A stretch of DNA of 64,000 nucleotides from Mycobacterium lacus. GTDB lineage: Bacteria > Actinomycetota > Actinomycetes > Mycobacteriales > Mycobacteriaceae. Each line of letters opens with the position of its first letter. Position 1 is the stretch's first letter. The translations under genes were made by a program, and so were the position numbers. The notes under the pieces are model-generated. The model ran no database searches. It worked only from the letters and a program-made list of their open reading frames with translations, and had not been told where the DNA came from. This document shows, piece after piece, positions 17,596 through 27,451 of the stretch. The stretch is from positions 5,028,989 to 5,092,988 of the forward strand of contig NZ_AP022581.1 in assembly GCF_010731535.1 (NCBI RefSeq), in the 5' to 3' direction.

Positions 17596-19116
17596 TCAGG
17601 CCAGCTCTCGCAGTAGTGACTTGACCACCTTGCCGCCCGCATTGCGCGGCAACGCGTCGACGAACCGCACCGACCGCGGCGCCTTGAAGTTCGCCAAATG
17701 CTCACGGGCATAGGCGATCACCGATTTCTCGTCGAGCCTCGAGCCGGGCCGGCAGACCACGAACGCCCTGCCGACCTCGCCCAGCCGCTCGTCGGGAACC
17801 CCGATCACCGCGGCATCGGCCACGCCGTCCATCCGGGCCAACACCTGCTCGACCTCGGCGGGGTAGACGTTGAATCCCCCGCAGATGTACATGTCCTTGA
17901 GCCGGTCGGTGATCCGCAGGTTGCCCGCCTCGTCGACGGCGCCGATATCGCCGGTGTGTAGCCAGCCGTCGGAATCTATTGCGGCGGCGGTCGCTTCGGG
18001 GTCGTCCAGATAGCCCAGCATGACGTTGGGCCCACGCAGCAGGACTTCTCCGGTGTCACCTATGCGCAGTTCGAAATCTGCGAATGGGCGTCCGCAGGTG
18101 GTGGCGACCGTCACCGCGTCGTCGTCGGGGCGGCACATCGTGCCCATCCCGTTGGCCTCGGTCAAACCGTAGGCGGTGAGCACGATGTCGATGTCCAGTT
18201 CGGACTGCATACGTTCCACCAACACAACCGGCACCGTGGCCGCCCCGGTCACCGCGAACCGCAGTGAGCTCAGGTCGTAGTCACCGCGGGCCGGGTGGTC
18301 CAGCAGGGTCTGGTAGATGGTGGGCGGCCCGGGCAACACGGTGATGCGGTGTTGCTCGATGGCCTGCAGAGCGCGCAGCGGATCGAAGGTGAGGTGAGGG
18401 ATCAACGTCGCGCCGGTCTGCAGGCAGGCCAGGATGCCGGCCTTGTAGCCGAAATTGTGGAAGAACGGGTTAATGCACAGGTAGCGGTCGTCGCTGGTGA
18501 TCTTGCCGTTGGCGGCCCACGATGCCGAGGCCGACAGCGACTGCCGGTGGGCGCAGAGCACGCCTTTGCTGCGGCCGGTGGTGCCGGAGGTGAACAGGAT
18601 GTCGCTGACGTCGTCGGCGCTGACGGCGGCGGCGCGGGCTTGGACGGCATCGAGGTCGTGACCGCGCGCGATGAACCGGTCCCATGTCCCGTCATCGGCC
18701 TCGATCGGCACGCGCACGATGTGCCGCAGCGCGGGCAAGGCGTCGCGGTCCAAGCCGGCCACCCGGTTGGCGCCCAGGAACGTGCCCATAGCGAACAGCA
18801 CCGGCGCACGGGTGCGGGCCAGGATATCGGCGGCCTCTTCGGCGGTATAACGAGTGTTCAGCGGCACCATCGCGGCGCCGGCGCAGTGGATGGCCAGGCA
18901 GGCGACCACCCAGTGCCAGGTGTTCGGCGACCAGATTGCCACCCGGTCGCCGGGCTCGACGCCCAACGAGATCAGCGCGGCCGCGGCCCGGTGCACCTCG
19001 TCGCGCAGCGCGGCCGCTGTGAAGCTTCGCTCCTCGGTGATCAGCGCGTCGTGGTCGGGGAGTAGGCGCGCGAGACGATCCAGCGCCGCGGGCACGGTGC
19101 GGGGATCGCTCGACAT
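17596..19116 (-). CDS. fadD3: Acyl-CoA synthetase FadD3 (HIP-CoA ligase)
   Basis: FadD3 activates the propionate side chain of HIP, the indanedione left after rings A/B are removed, to its CoA ester and so commits the C/D rings to degradation. This 506-residue ANL enzyme shows the P-loop LFTSGTTGRSKG, the YGLTEANGMGT motif, GWLHTGDIG, ITDRLKDMYICGGFNVYP and the C-terminal catalytic-lysine motif RNAGGKVVK. ATG 19116 has AGGAG eight bases upstream; a GTG nine bases earlier overlaps that site. A perfect KstR2 box lies 24 bp upstream. It heads the fadD3-fadE31-fadE32-fadE33-aspB operon. Confidence 0.95.
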   Translation of the reverse strand: MSSDPRTVPAALDRLARLLPDHDALITEERSFTAAALRDEVHRAAAALISLGVEPGDRVAIWSPNTWHWVVACLAIHCAGAAMVPLNTRYTAEEAADILARTRAPVLFAMGTFLGANRVAGLDRDALPALRHIVRVPIEADDGTWDRFIARGHDLDAVQARAAAVSADDVSDILFTSGTTGRSKGVLCAHRQSLSASASWAANGKITSDDRYLCINPFFHNFGYKAGILACLQTGATLIPHLTFDPLRALQAIEQHRITVLPGPPTIYQTLLDHPARGDYDLSSLRFAVTGAATVPVVLVERMQSELDIDIVLTAYGLTEANGMGTMCRPDDDAVTVATTCGRPFADFELRIGDTGEVLLRGPNVMLGYLDDPEATAAAIDSDGWLHTGDIGAVDEAGNLRITDRLKDMYICGGFNVYPAEVEQVLARMDGVADAAVIGVPDERLGEVGRAFVVCRPGSRLDEKSVIAYAREHLANFKAPRSVRFVDALPRNAGGKVVKSLLRELA

Positions 19117-19139
19117 CGACGACACTCCTGGGCTAACAA

Positions 19140-19153
19140 AGCAAGTGCTTGGT
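19140..19153. promoter_or_regulatory. KstR2 operator between fadD3 and fadE30
   Basis: The sequence AGCAAGTGCTTGGT fits the known KstR2 consensus ANCAAGNNCTTGNT at every fixed base. It lies midway in the 54-bp gap between the divergent fadD3 and fadE30 starts and can repress both. It is followed by a smaller inverted repeat GTAGG-TTAG-CCTAC at 19152-19165. Confidence 0.9.
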
Positions 19154-19170
19154 AGGTTAGCCTACAGGCT

Positions 19171-20318
<1,148 letters not shown>

Positions 20319-20322
<4 letters not shown>

Positions 20323-21107
20323 GTTTGTCCGAGGCACCGAAAGAGGTTGCTGGACACGGGCTTCTGGACGGCAAGGTGGTGGTGGTGACCGCCGCCGCGG
20401 GCACCGGCATCGGTTCGGCCACCGCACGGCGGGCTCTGCTCGAGGGCGCCGACGTCATGATCTCCGACCATCATGAACGACGGCTGGGCGAGACCGCCGA
20501 CGAATTGTCCGCGCTGGGACTCGGTCGGGTCGAAGGCGTGCTGTGCGACGTGACATCCAGTGTCCAGGTTGACGCCCTGATCGACTCCACCACCGCGCGG
20601 ATGGGCCGGATCGACGTGCTGGTCAACAACGCCGGCCTGGGCGGGCAGACGCCGGTGGCCGACATGACCGACGACGAGTGGGACCGCGTCCTGGACGTGA
20701 CACTGACGTCGGTATTCCGGGCCACCCGGGCGGCGCTGCGGTACTTCCGGGACGCGCCGCACGGTGGTGTGATCGTCAACAACGCCAGCGTCCTGGGCTG
20801 GCGGGCCCAGCACTCGCAGGCCCACTATGCGGCTGCCAAGGCCGGGGTGATGGCGTTAACCCGTTGCAGCGCAATAGAAGCCGTCGAGTACGGGGTCCGG
20901 ATCAACGCCGTCTCGCCCAGCATTGCCCGGCACAAGTTCCTGGACAAGACGAGTTCGCCTGAGCTGCTGGATCGGCTGTCCGCGAACGAGGCGTTCGGGC
21001 GCGCGGCGGAGCCGTGGGAGGTGGCGGCCACCATCGCGTTTCTGGCCAGCGACTACTCCAGTTACCTCACCGGCGAGGTGATCTCGGTATCGAGCCAGCA
21101 TCCGTGA
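20319..21107 (+). CDS. ipdF: Short-chain dehydrogenase IpdF
   Basis: This SDR of 262 residues has the same length as Rv3559c (IpdF), reported to oxidise the C5 hydroxyl of the 5-OH-HIC-CoA intermediate. It has a variant cofactor motif (TAAAGTGIGSATA at about 20-32), the NNAG strand motif, a conserved NNAS serine, and the catalytic YAAAK. Translation is coupled to fadE30 by an ATGA overlap. The downstream neighbour is a convergent PPE gene. Confidence 0.93.
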
Positions 21108-21141
21108 GCCGACCTGGCTGCTCGCCAGCCGCCCAGATCCA

Positions 21142-22788
21142 CTATTGCACCAGCCGGCCTAGGCTGAGGAAGCCCGACAACGCGGTGCCCATGTTGAAAA
21201 ACCCCGAGCCCACGCCGCTTTGGCCGGGGGCAAAGGGGACACCCGGTACGCCGATGTTTCCAATGCCGGAGAGCTGGCCGTTGAAGAAAGCGCCACCGCT
21301 GGCCGTATTGAAAAAGCCCGAGATTCGGCGAGGCATGGGGCCGCTGGCCGTGTTGAAGAAGCCCGACATTTCGGTGCCAGTGTTTCCAAAGCCCGAGTTG
21401 GTCAGGCCGCTGTCGGTAGTGGCCCCGAAGGCCGTGTTCACATCGCCGGAATTCCACAAACCCGTGTTGATGTCGCCGGAATTCCCATTGCCGGTGTTGT
21501 AGCTGCCCGAGTTGTATACGCCCGTGTTGAGAGTTCCGGCGTTCCCGACACCGGTGTTTCCCGAACCCGCGTTCCCGAAACCGGTGTTCAACGTACCCGC
21601 GTTCCCGAAACCGGTGTTCAACGTACCCGCGTTCCCGAAGCCGATGTTGGCGATGCCCGAGTTGCCGAAGCCGACGTTGCTATTGGGCTCGCCTGGCACC
21701 AGGAAATTGGTGCCTGTGTTGAAGATGCCAATGTTGCCGTCACCGGAGTTGAAGAAACCGATGTTGTTGGTGCCCGAGTTGCCCAGGCCGATGTTGCCGG
21801 CGCCGGAGTTCAGCAGCCCGGCCAGGTTGATGCCCCGCTGATTGTTGCCGGTGAGCCCGATCCCGATGTTGTTGTCGCCGGTGTTGCCGAAGCCGAAGTT
21901 GAAATTGCCGGTGTTGCCGGCACCGATGTTGTTGTCGCCGGTGTTGCCGCCGCCGCTGTTGGCGTCGCCTCTGTTGCCGAAGCCCATGTTGAAATTGCCG
22001 GTGTTGCCCAGGCCCACGTTGTGGCCGCCACCGACGCCGGAACCGCGGTTGCCGAAGCCGACGTTGCCGTCGAGGGCGTTGCCGGAGCCGAAGTTGTCGC
22101 TGCCGGTGTTGCCGCTGCCGATATTGCGGTCGCCGATGTTTCCGCCGCCCAGGTTGGAGCCGCCCTTGTTGCCGTCCCCCACGTTGCCGCTGCCGGTGTT
22201 GCCGCTACCGATGTTGGCATTGCCTTTATTGCCGATGCCCAGGTTGGGCAGGCCCTGCAGGAACTGCTGCAGGCTGGCCGGCAACGGGACCAACTGCGCG
22301 GCCGCCGCCGACGCCCCGGCGTGATAGCCCGTCATCGCCGCCACGTCGGCGGCCCATATCTGCTCGTAGGCGGACTCGGCGGCCATGATCGCCGGCGCAT
22401 TCAGTCCCAAGAAGTTTGACCGCACCAGCTGCACGAACGCGGTGCGGTTGGCCGCCACCGCCAGCGGATGAATCGTCGCGGCCCGCGCAGCCTCGAACAC
22501 AGCGGCCACCGTTTTGGCCTGCGCGGCAGCCGCTTGTGCTTGGGTGGCCGCCGCGCCGAGGAACCCCGCATACGGGGCGGCCGCGGCCGCCATCGCCGCA
22601 GAGGCGGCGCCCTGCCAGGCCTGACCGGCCAACCCCGAGGTCACCGACGAAAACGACGACGCCGCCGACCCCAGCTCCGACGCTAACCCGTCCCACGCGG
22701 CCGCAGCGTCCAGCATCGGCGCCGAACCCGCACCGGTGAACATCCGCAAAGAATTGATTTCCGGTGGCAATACCGCGAAATTGACCAC
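21142..22788 (-). CDS. PPE-MPTR family protein (PPE64-like)
   Basis: The N-terminal ~180 residues form a PPE domain (VNFAVLPPEINSLRM, WQGAASAAM, and the YxxxW-like AADVAAMTGYHAG end). The rest is a long run of pentapeptide-type repeats NxGxGNxG, the MPTR class, ending in GFFNTASG units. The start is GTG at 22788, preceded by AGGAG; the frame runs 15 codons higher. The 548-residue product is expected to be exported by a type VII (ESX) system. It occupies the same place as PPE64 next to the Rv3559c homologue. Two adjacent 30-bp blocks (21571-21600 and 21601-21630) are identical, showing recent slippage within the repeats. Confidence 0.9.
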   Translation of the reverse strand: MVNFAVLPPEINSLRMFTGAGSAPMLDAAAAWDGLASELGSAASSFSSVTSGLAGQAWQGAASAAMAAAAAPYAGFLGAAATQAQAAAAQAKTVAAVFEAARAATIHPLAVAANRTAFVQLVRSNFLGLNAPAIMAAESAYEQIWAADVAAMTGYHAGASAAAAQLVPLPASLQQFLQGLPNLGIGNKGNANIGSGNTGSGNVGDGNKGGSNLGGGNIGDRNIGSGNTGSDNFGSGNALDGNVGFGNRGSGVGGGHNVGLGNTGNFNMGFGNRGDANSGGGNTGDNNIGAGNTGNFNFGFGNTGDNNIGIGLTGNNQRGINLAGLLNSGAGNIGLGNSGTNNIGFFNSGDGNIGIFNTGTNFLVPGEPNSNVGFGNSGIANIGFGNAGTLNTGFGNAGTLNTGFGNAGSGNTGVGNAGTLNTGVYNSGSYNTGNGNSGDINTGLWNSGDVNTAFGATTDSGLTNSGFGNTGTEMSGFFNTASGPMPRRISGFFNTASGGAFFNGQLSGIGNIGVPGVPFAPGQSGVGSGFFNMGTALSGFLSLGRLVQ

Positions 22789-22971
22789 GGTTGATCTCCT
22801 ACGCGTTCCCTGAATTCGAGTACTCGACGACATCAGGGATGCTACGGCGATGACAGTCCGGACATCCGGGTTTTCGCCGAAAAGCCAAGCGGGCCTGATT
22901 CGTTATCGGGCAAATCAATGATGCCGGCAGTTGTTCCGGGAGGCGCCGGGTCGACACCGGAATCCGTCGGC

Positions 22972-23355
22972 TCAACCCTCCTGGTAGCTCCAGGTGCGTA
23001 GGTGCTCGGCATTCTTGTCCAGTTCGGGCACTACACCGGTGGCGACGGCGATCACGAGGTCGAAGCGTTCGTCCTCGGGCGCGCTAATCCATCGACCGTT
23101 GATGGCTAGAAAGGTCCGACAGGCTGTCCACGCGAGTCGCTTGTTTCCGTCCACTAGCGCGTGATGACGAGCCAGCGAGTGCAGCAGCGCGGCGGCCTTG
23201 AGGTGCAGATCTGGATAGGCATCCTGGCCGAACACCGACGCGCGGGGCCGCGCTAGGGCCGATTCCAGCAAGCCGTAGTCCCGGACCGCGACGTCCCCAC
23301 CGACGGCCTCGCGCGCTACTTCCAGCAGGTCTTCGAGATCCAGGTATTCGGTCAT
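22972..23355 (-). CDS. doc: Doc/Fic-family toxin
   Basis: This 127-residue protein has the death-on-curing Fic motif HALVDGNKRLAW beginning at His65, close to the consensus HxFx(D/E)GNKR, and the usual Doc length. Doc toxins phosphorylate EF-Tu and stop translation. The start overlaps the antitoxin stop as ATGA, the standard antitoxin-first arrangement. The 183-bp gap (22789-22971) between the module and the PPE gene holds the divergent-looking PPE leader and no further gene. Confidence 0.9.
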   Translation of the reverse strand: MTEYLDLEDLLEVAREAVGGDVAVRDYGLLESALARPRASVFGQDAYPDLHLKAAALLHSLARHHALVDGNKRLAWTACRTFLAINGRWISAPEDERFDLVIAVATGVVPELDKNAEHLRTWSYQEG

Positions 23356-23558
23356 GCGTCCTTAAGTCGCTCCAAAACCCCAGCCTCCTCGCGCACCACG
23401 CGCTGCAGCGCCGCGGCAACCTTGGCCTGGTGCTCCCGCCGGGCGATGTACTCGTCGATGGCCGACAGCGCGACAGCCTGCATCGACCGCCCCTCGGCGG
23501 CGGCCTGCCGGCGCAGCGCCGCCGTCTGCTGATCACTGGTGCGCAGGGTCATGCCCAT
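23352..23558 (-). CDS. Ribbon-helix-helix antitoxin partner of Doc
   Basis: This 68-residue protein begins MGMTLRTSDQQTAALRRQA and then reads GRSMQAVALSAIDEYIARR. This beta-strand plus two-helix pattern is the CopG/Arc-type RHH fold rather than a Phd fold. It precedes and overlaps the toxin gene. The ATG at 23558 is preceded by GGGG; an in-frame ATG two codons later is possible. Upstream repeats at 23568-23585 are probable autoregulatory sites. Confidence 0.85.
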   Translation of the reverse strand: MGMTLRTSDQQTAALRRQAAAEGRSMQAVALSAIDEYIARREHQAKVAAALQRVVREEAGVLERLKDA

Positions 23559-23567
23559 GACCCCGCA

Positions 23568-23585
23568 TGATACCTGATTGATACC
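23568..23585. promoter_or_regulatory. Putative antitoxin operator, TGATACC direct repeats
   Basis: Two TGATACC copies (23568-23574, 23579-23585) sit one helical turn (11 bp) apart, 10 bp upstream of the RHH antitoxin start. This spacing is usual for RHH autorepressors bound side by side. Function is inferred. Confidence 0.5.
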
Positions 23586-23649
23586 ATACGGCGGGCGGCG
23601 CGTTTACGAGCCCCCGCATGCTCGCCAAAGGCCGACCCGGTACGCGCGC

Positions 23650-25374
23650 CTAGCCCGTCAACCGCTGCGTGAGGCTAAAGAAGCCCGCCAGACCGGTGCC
23701 CATGTTGAAGAAGCCCGAGTCGACGCCGCTGAAGTCGGGCCCGAACAAGGTGCCCGGAACGCCGGTGTTTCCAATGCCCGAGATGACGCCGTCTATTAAG
23801 GTGCCGCCGCTGGCCGTGTTGAAGAAGCCCGACATTTCGCCGTTTACGAGTGCGCCGCCGCTCGCCGTGTTGTTGAAGCCCGAGACTCCGGTACCGGTGT
23901 TGTTGAAGCCCGAGTTGGTGGCGCCGGAGTCGGTGGTGAACCCGAATCCGGTGTTCACGTCCCCCGAATTCCAGAAGCCCGTGTTGGTGTTGCCCGAATT
24001 CCCACCGCCCGTGTTCACGTCGCCCGAGTTCACAAAGCCCGTGTTTAGCTCGCCCGCGTTCCCAAATCCGGTGTTGAAGTCGCCCGAATTCCCAAAGCCC
24101 GTGTCTAGCTGGCCCGAGTTCCCGAAGCCGAAGTTGCCGGTGCCGGAGTTTCCGAAGCCGATGCTACCGAGGCCCGAGTTCCCGATGCCCAGGCTGTTGA
24201 GGTGGCCGGGCATCAGAGTATTGGTGCCCGTGCTGAACATCCCGATGTTGCCGTCGCCCGAGTTGAAGAAGCCGACGTTGTTGCTACCCGAGTTCCCGAT
24301 GCCGATGTTGTTGGTGCCCGAGTTCAGCCCGCCGAAACTGAACTGGCCGGTTGCGGTGTTGTAATAGGTGTTCCCGACACCGATCAGATTGTCGCCGGTG
24401 AGCCCGAAGCCGACGTTGTTGTTGCCGGTGTTTCCGCCGCCAAAGTTGTTGTTGCCGTTGTTGCCGCCGCCGAGGTTTCCGTCGCCGAGGTTTCCGAGGC
24501 CGATGTTGTTGTTGCCGGTGTTACCCATGCCCATGTTTTGGCCCGCGTGTGGGTCGCTGCCGGTAGCGGTGTTTCCGAAGCCGATGTTTCCGTAGCCTCG
24601 ATTTCCGGCGCCAGCGTTGACGTGGCCGATGTTTCCGAAGCCGAGGTTGCCGGTGGGGCCATTGGGGTTGCTGCCGGTGCTGTTATTGCCGCTGCCGACG
24701 TTTCCGTCGCCCGTGTTGCCGTTGCCGAGGTTGTAGTTACCGGTATTGCCGTTGCCCAAGTTGCCGTTGCCCAGGTTGCCGATGCCGATGTTGACGTCCG
24801 AGGGGGCCGCCGTGGCCGGACCGGCGCCGAAAAGCTGACCTATACCCGGCAGGTTCTGCAGCGCCTGCTGGAAGGGGCTCAACTGCGCGGCCGCCGCCGA
24901 CGCCCCGGCGTGATAGCCGGACATCGCCGCCACGTCGGCGGCCCACATCTGTTCTTAGAGGGTCTCGGCGGCCGCGATCGCCGGCGCATTCTGTCCGAAG
25001 ATGTTCGACATCACCAACTGCACGAACGCATTTCGGTTGGCCGCCACCACCGCCGGATGGATCGTGGCCGCCCGTGCGGCCTCGAAGGCACTCGCCACCG
25101 CTTTAGCCTGCCCAGCCGCGCTCGCAGCCTTGGTCGACGCCGCGCTCAAAAACGCGCTGTACGGAGCCGCGGCGGCCGCCATCGCGGCCGCTGCCGGACC
25201 TTGCCAGGCCTGGCTGGCCAGCTCCGACGTCACCGACGAAAACGAGTCGGCCGCCGAGCTCAACTCCTCGGCCAGACCCTGCCAGGCCACTGCCGCTTCC
25301 AGCATTGGCGCAGAACCCGCACCGACGTACATCCGCAAGGAATTGACCTCGGGCGGCAATACCGCGAAGTTCAT
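23650..25374 (-). pseudogene. PPE-MPTR gene interrupted by an in-frame stop
   Basis: The N-terminal PPE domain (MNFAVLPPEVNSLRM) runs 139 codons and meets TAA at 24957-24955. The same frame then continues without gap as EQMWAADVAAMSGYHAG and a full MPTR repeat domain to 23650. In the two intact PPE genes of this window the homologous position is followed by YEQIWAAD or YEEMWAAD, so the stop replaces a tyrosine codon by one substitution (TAC/TAT to TAA). The gene is a second PPE64-like copy, on the other side of the Doc module. Readthrough, decay or a base-call error all remain possible. A truncated PPE domain could still be made. Confidence 0.85.
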
Positions 25375-25517
25375 TGCTGTCTCCCAACGTCGATGAGCGA
25401 ACGATGCGCAGCGTCACACTACGACGTTCCTCCGGTGTGGGACTGCGCTTTCGCAGAATCGATGCGAGCCGGATCGCATCGTTGGCCGAGCAAGCGCTTG
25501 GTTGATAGTCTGATCGG
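25375..25517. promoter_or_regulatory. Divergent PPE/kstR2 promoter with stacked inverted repeats
   Basis: Within 143 bp lie three consecutive inverted repeats: CTGCG-4-CGCAG at 25443-25456, CGATGCGA-6-TCGCATCG at 25460-25481, and the KstR2 box at 25489-25502. The first two are perfect and have no known binding protein. Confidence 0.5.
25489..25502. promoter_or_regulatory. KstR2 operator upstream of kstR2
   Basis: AGCAAGCGCTTGGT fits the ANCAAGNNCTTGNT consensus at every fixed base and ends 15 bp before the kstR2 start, indicating autoregulation and control of the downstream fadA6. Confidence 0.92.
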
Positions 25518-26120
25518 GTGAACCCAGCGACCGGCCAGGCTAATAGTCGGCGAGACGAGTTGTTGGAGCTCGCCGCGGCCATGTTCGCCGAGCGCGGCCT
25601 GCGCGCCACCACCGTGCGCGATATCGCCGACGGTGCCGGCATCTTGTCCGGCAGCCTGTACCACCACTTCGCCTCCAAGGAGGAGATGGTCGACGACCTG
25701 CTGCGCGGGTTTCTCGATTGGCTCTTTGCCCGCTATCGCGAGATCGTGGACCGCGAACCCAACCCGCTGGAGCGGCTCAAGGGGTTGTTCATGGCGTCGT
25801 TCGAGGCGATCGAGCACCGGCACGCGCAGGTCGTCATCTACCAGAACGAAGCCCAACGGCTGTCGTCGCAACCCCGGTTCTCCTATATCGAGGACCTGAA
25901 CAAGCAACAGCGAAAGATGTGGGTCGACGTGCTCAATCAGGGCATCGAGGAGGGCTACTTCCGGCCCGACCTCGACGTCGACCTGGTCTACCGCTTCATT
26001 CGCGACACCACCTGGGTGTCGGTCCGCTGGTATCAACCCGGCGGGCCACTCACGGCGGAGCAGGTGGGCCAGAACTACCTCGCCATCGTCCTTGGCGGGA
26101 TCACCAACGAAGGAGTCTGA
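25518..26120 (+). CDS. kstR2: TetR-family regulator KstR2
   Basis: This 200-residue TetR repressor, identical in length to Rv3557c, controls the C/D-ring genes and is released by HIP-CoA. The helix-turn-helix spans about residues 28-50 (TVRDIADGAGILSGSLYHHF), followed by the larger ligand-binding domain. The start is GTG at 25518, close behind its own operator, which suggests a very short or absent leader. It is followed in the same direction by fadA6 after 68 bp that contain the hairpin element CCCGC-TT-GCGGG at 26160-26171. Confidence 0.95.
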   Translation: MNPATGQANSRRDELLELAAAMFAERGLRATTVRDIADGAGILSGSLYHHFASKEEMVDDLLRGFLDWLFARYREIVDREPNPLERLKGLFMASFEAIEHRHAQVVIYQNEAQRLSSQPRFSYIEDLNKQQRKMWVDVLNQGIEEGYFRPDLDVDLVYRFIRDTTWVSVRWYQPGGPLTAEQVGQNYLAIVLGGITNEGV

Positions 26121-26188
26121 AAGATGCCGTGTGTCGGCGACGATGCAGTGGGGGCACTACCCGCTTGCGGGGGAGAGGAGCGGCACTT

Positions 26189-27349
26189 GTGACAGAGGCG
26201 TATGTCATCGACGCCGTGCGCACCGCGGTTGGCAAGCGGGGCGGCGCGCTGGCCGGGGTACATCCCGTCGACCTGGGTGCCCTCGCGTGGCGCGGATTGC
26301 TCGACCGGGTCGACGTCGACCCCGCCGCCGTTGACGATGTGATCGCCGGTTGTGTCGACGCCATCGGCGGGCAGGCGGGCAACATCGCGCGGCTGTCGTG
26401 GTTGGCCGCCGGCTATCCGGAAGAGGTTCCCGGTGTCACCGTGGATCGGCAGTGTGGCTCCAGCCAGCAGGCGATTTCCTTTGGGGCACAGGCGATCATG
26501 TCCGGCACGGCCGACCTCATCGTGGCCGGCGGCGTGCAGAACATGAGCCAGATCCCGATCTCGTCGGCGATGACCGTCGGCGAACAATTCGGGTTCACCT
26601 CGCCAACCAACGAGTCCAAGCAGTGGCTGCATCGTTACGGCGATCAGGAGATCTCGCAGTTCCGTGGCTCGGAGCTGATCGCCGAGAAGTGGAACCTGTC
26701 CCGCGAAGAGATGGAGCGGTACGCATTGACCAGCCACGAGCGCGCGTTCGCGGCGATCCGGGCGGGCCACTTCGACAACGAAATCCTCACCGTGGAAACC
26801 GAATCCGGGCCGTTCCGGGTAGACGAGGGCCCGCGCGAGTCCTCGCTGCAGCAGATGGCCGGGTTGAAGACGCTGGTCGAGGGCGGCCGGCTGACCGCGG
26901 CGATGGCCAGTCAGATTTCCGACGGCGCCAGCGCGGTGCTGTTGGCTTCCGAACAGGCCGTCAAAGACCATGGACTGACGCCCCGGGCCCGCATCCACCA
27001 CGTCAGCGCCCGCGCGGCCGACCCGGTGTTCATGCTGACCGGTCCCATCCCCGCCACCCGCCACGCGCTCGACAAGACCGGGCTATCCATCGAAGACGTC
27101 GACACCGTCGAGATCAACGAGGCGTTCGCGCCGGTCGTCATGGCCTGGCTCAAGGAAATCAAGGCCGACCCGGACAAGGTCAACCCTAACGGCGGCGCGA
27201 TCGCGCTCGGGCATCCGCTGGGCGCCACCGGGGCCAAGTTGTTTACGACCATGCTGAATACGTTGGAACGCATTGGCGGTCGCTATGGCCTGCAGACGAT
27301 GTGCGAGGGCGGCGGGACGGCGAACGTCACGATCATCGAGCGGCTCTAG
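26189..27349 (+). CDS. fadA6: Thiolase FadA6
   Basis: This 386-residue thiolase, the same length as Rv3556c, is thought to cleave the beta-keto CoA product of ring C opening. The nucleophile Cys89 is in DRQCGSSQQA, the catalytic His in GGAIALGHPLGATGAK and the second Cys in MCEGGGTANV. The start is GTG at 26189, preceded by GAGAGGAG. The frame is open far upstream through kstR2, but that part is out of the family. It shares the KstR2-controlled promoter with kstR2. Confidence 0.94.
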   Translation: MTEAYVIDAVRTAVGKRGGALAGVHPVDLGALAWRGLLDRVDVDPAAVDDVIAGCVDAIGGQAGNIARLSWLAAGYPEEVPGVTVDRQCGSSQQAISFGAQAIMSGTADLIVAGGVQNMSQIPISSAMTVGEQFGFTSPTNESKQWLHRYGDQEISQFRGSELIAEKWNLSREEMERYALTSHERAFAAIRAGHFDNEILTVETESGPFRVDEGPRESSLQQMAGLKTLVEGGRLTAAMASQISDGASAVLLASEQAVKDHGLTPRARIHHVSARAADPVFMLTGPIPATRHALDKTGLSIEDVDTVEINEAFAPVVMAWLKEIKADPDKVNPNGGAIALGHPLGATGAKLFTTMLNTLERIGGRYGLQTMCEGGGTANVTIIERL

Positions 27350-27357
27350 CGTCCTGC

Positions 27358-27418
27358 GCCGAGCGTGAAATGCGCGACGGGTCACCCGGCGTGTCGTGTC
27401 GTGGATTTCACTGTCGGC
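27358..27418 (+). repeat. Dispersed palindromic element, copy 1
   Basis: This 61-bp imperfect palindrome has ends GCCGA-N2-GTGAAAT and ATTTCAC-N2-TCGGC that pair perfectly, with an internal CGGCGTGTC core. It lies between fadA6 and the DUF559-like gene. Copies with the same architecture and orientation lie at 28324-28383 and 60127-60186. It may act as a terminator or be a non-autonomous mobile repeat. Confidence 0.7.
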
Positions 27419-27451
27419 GGGGCTGTCGGTGGGTGATGTCAGCATTCGTCG

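Noticed and set aside
21142..22260. Possible CRISPR or satellite array in regularly repeating DNA
   Set aside because: The periodicity comes from codons for NxGxGN MPTR repeats in an open PPE frame; there are no identical repeats with unique spacers.
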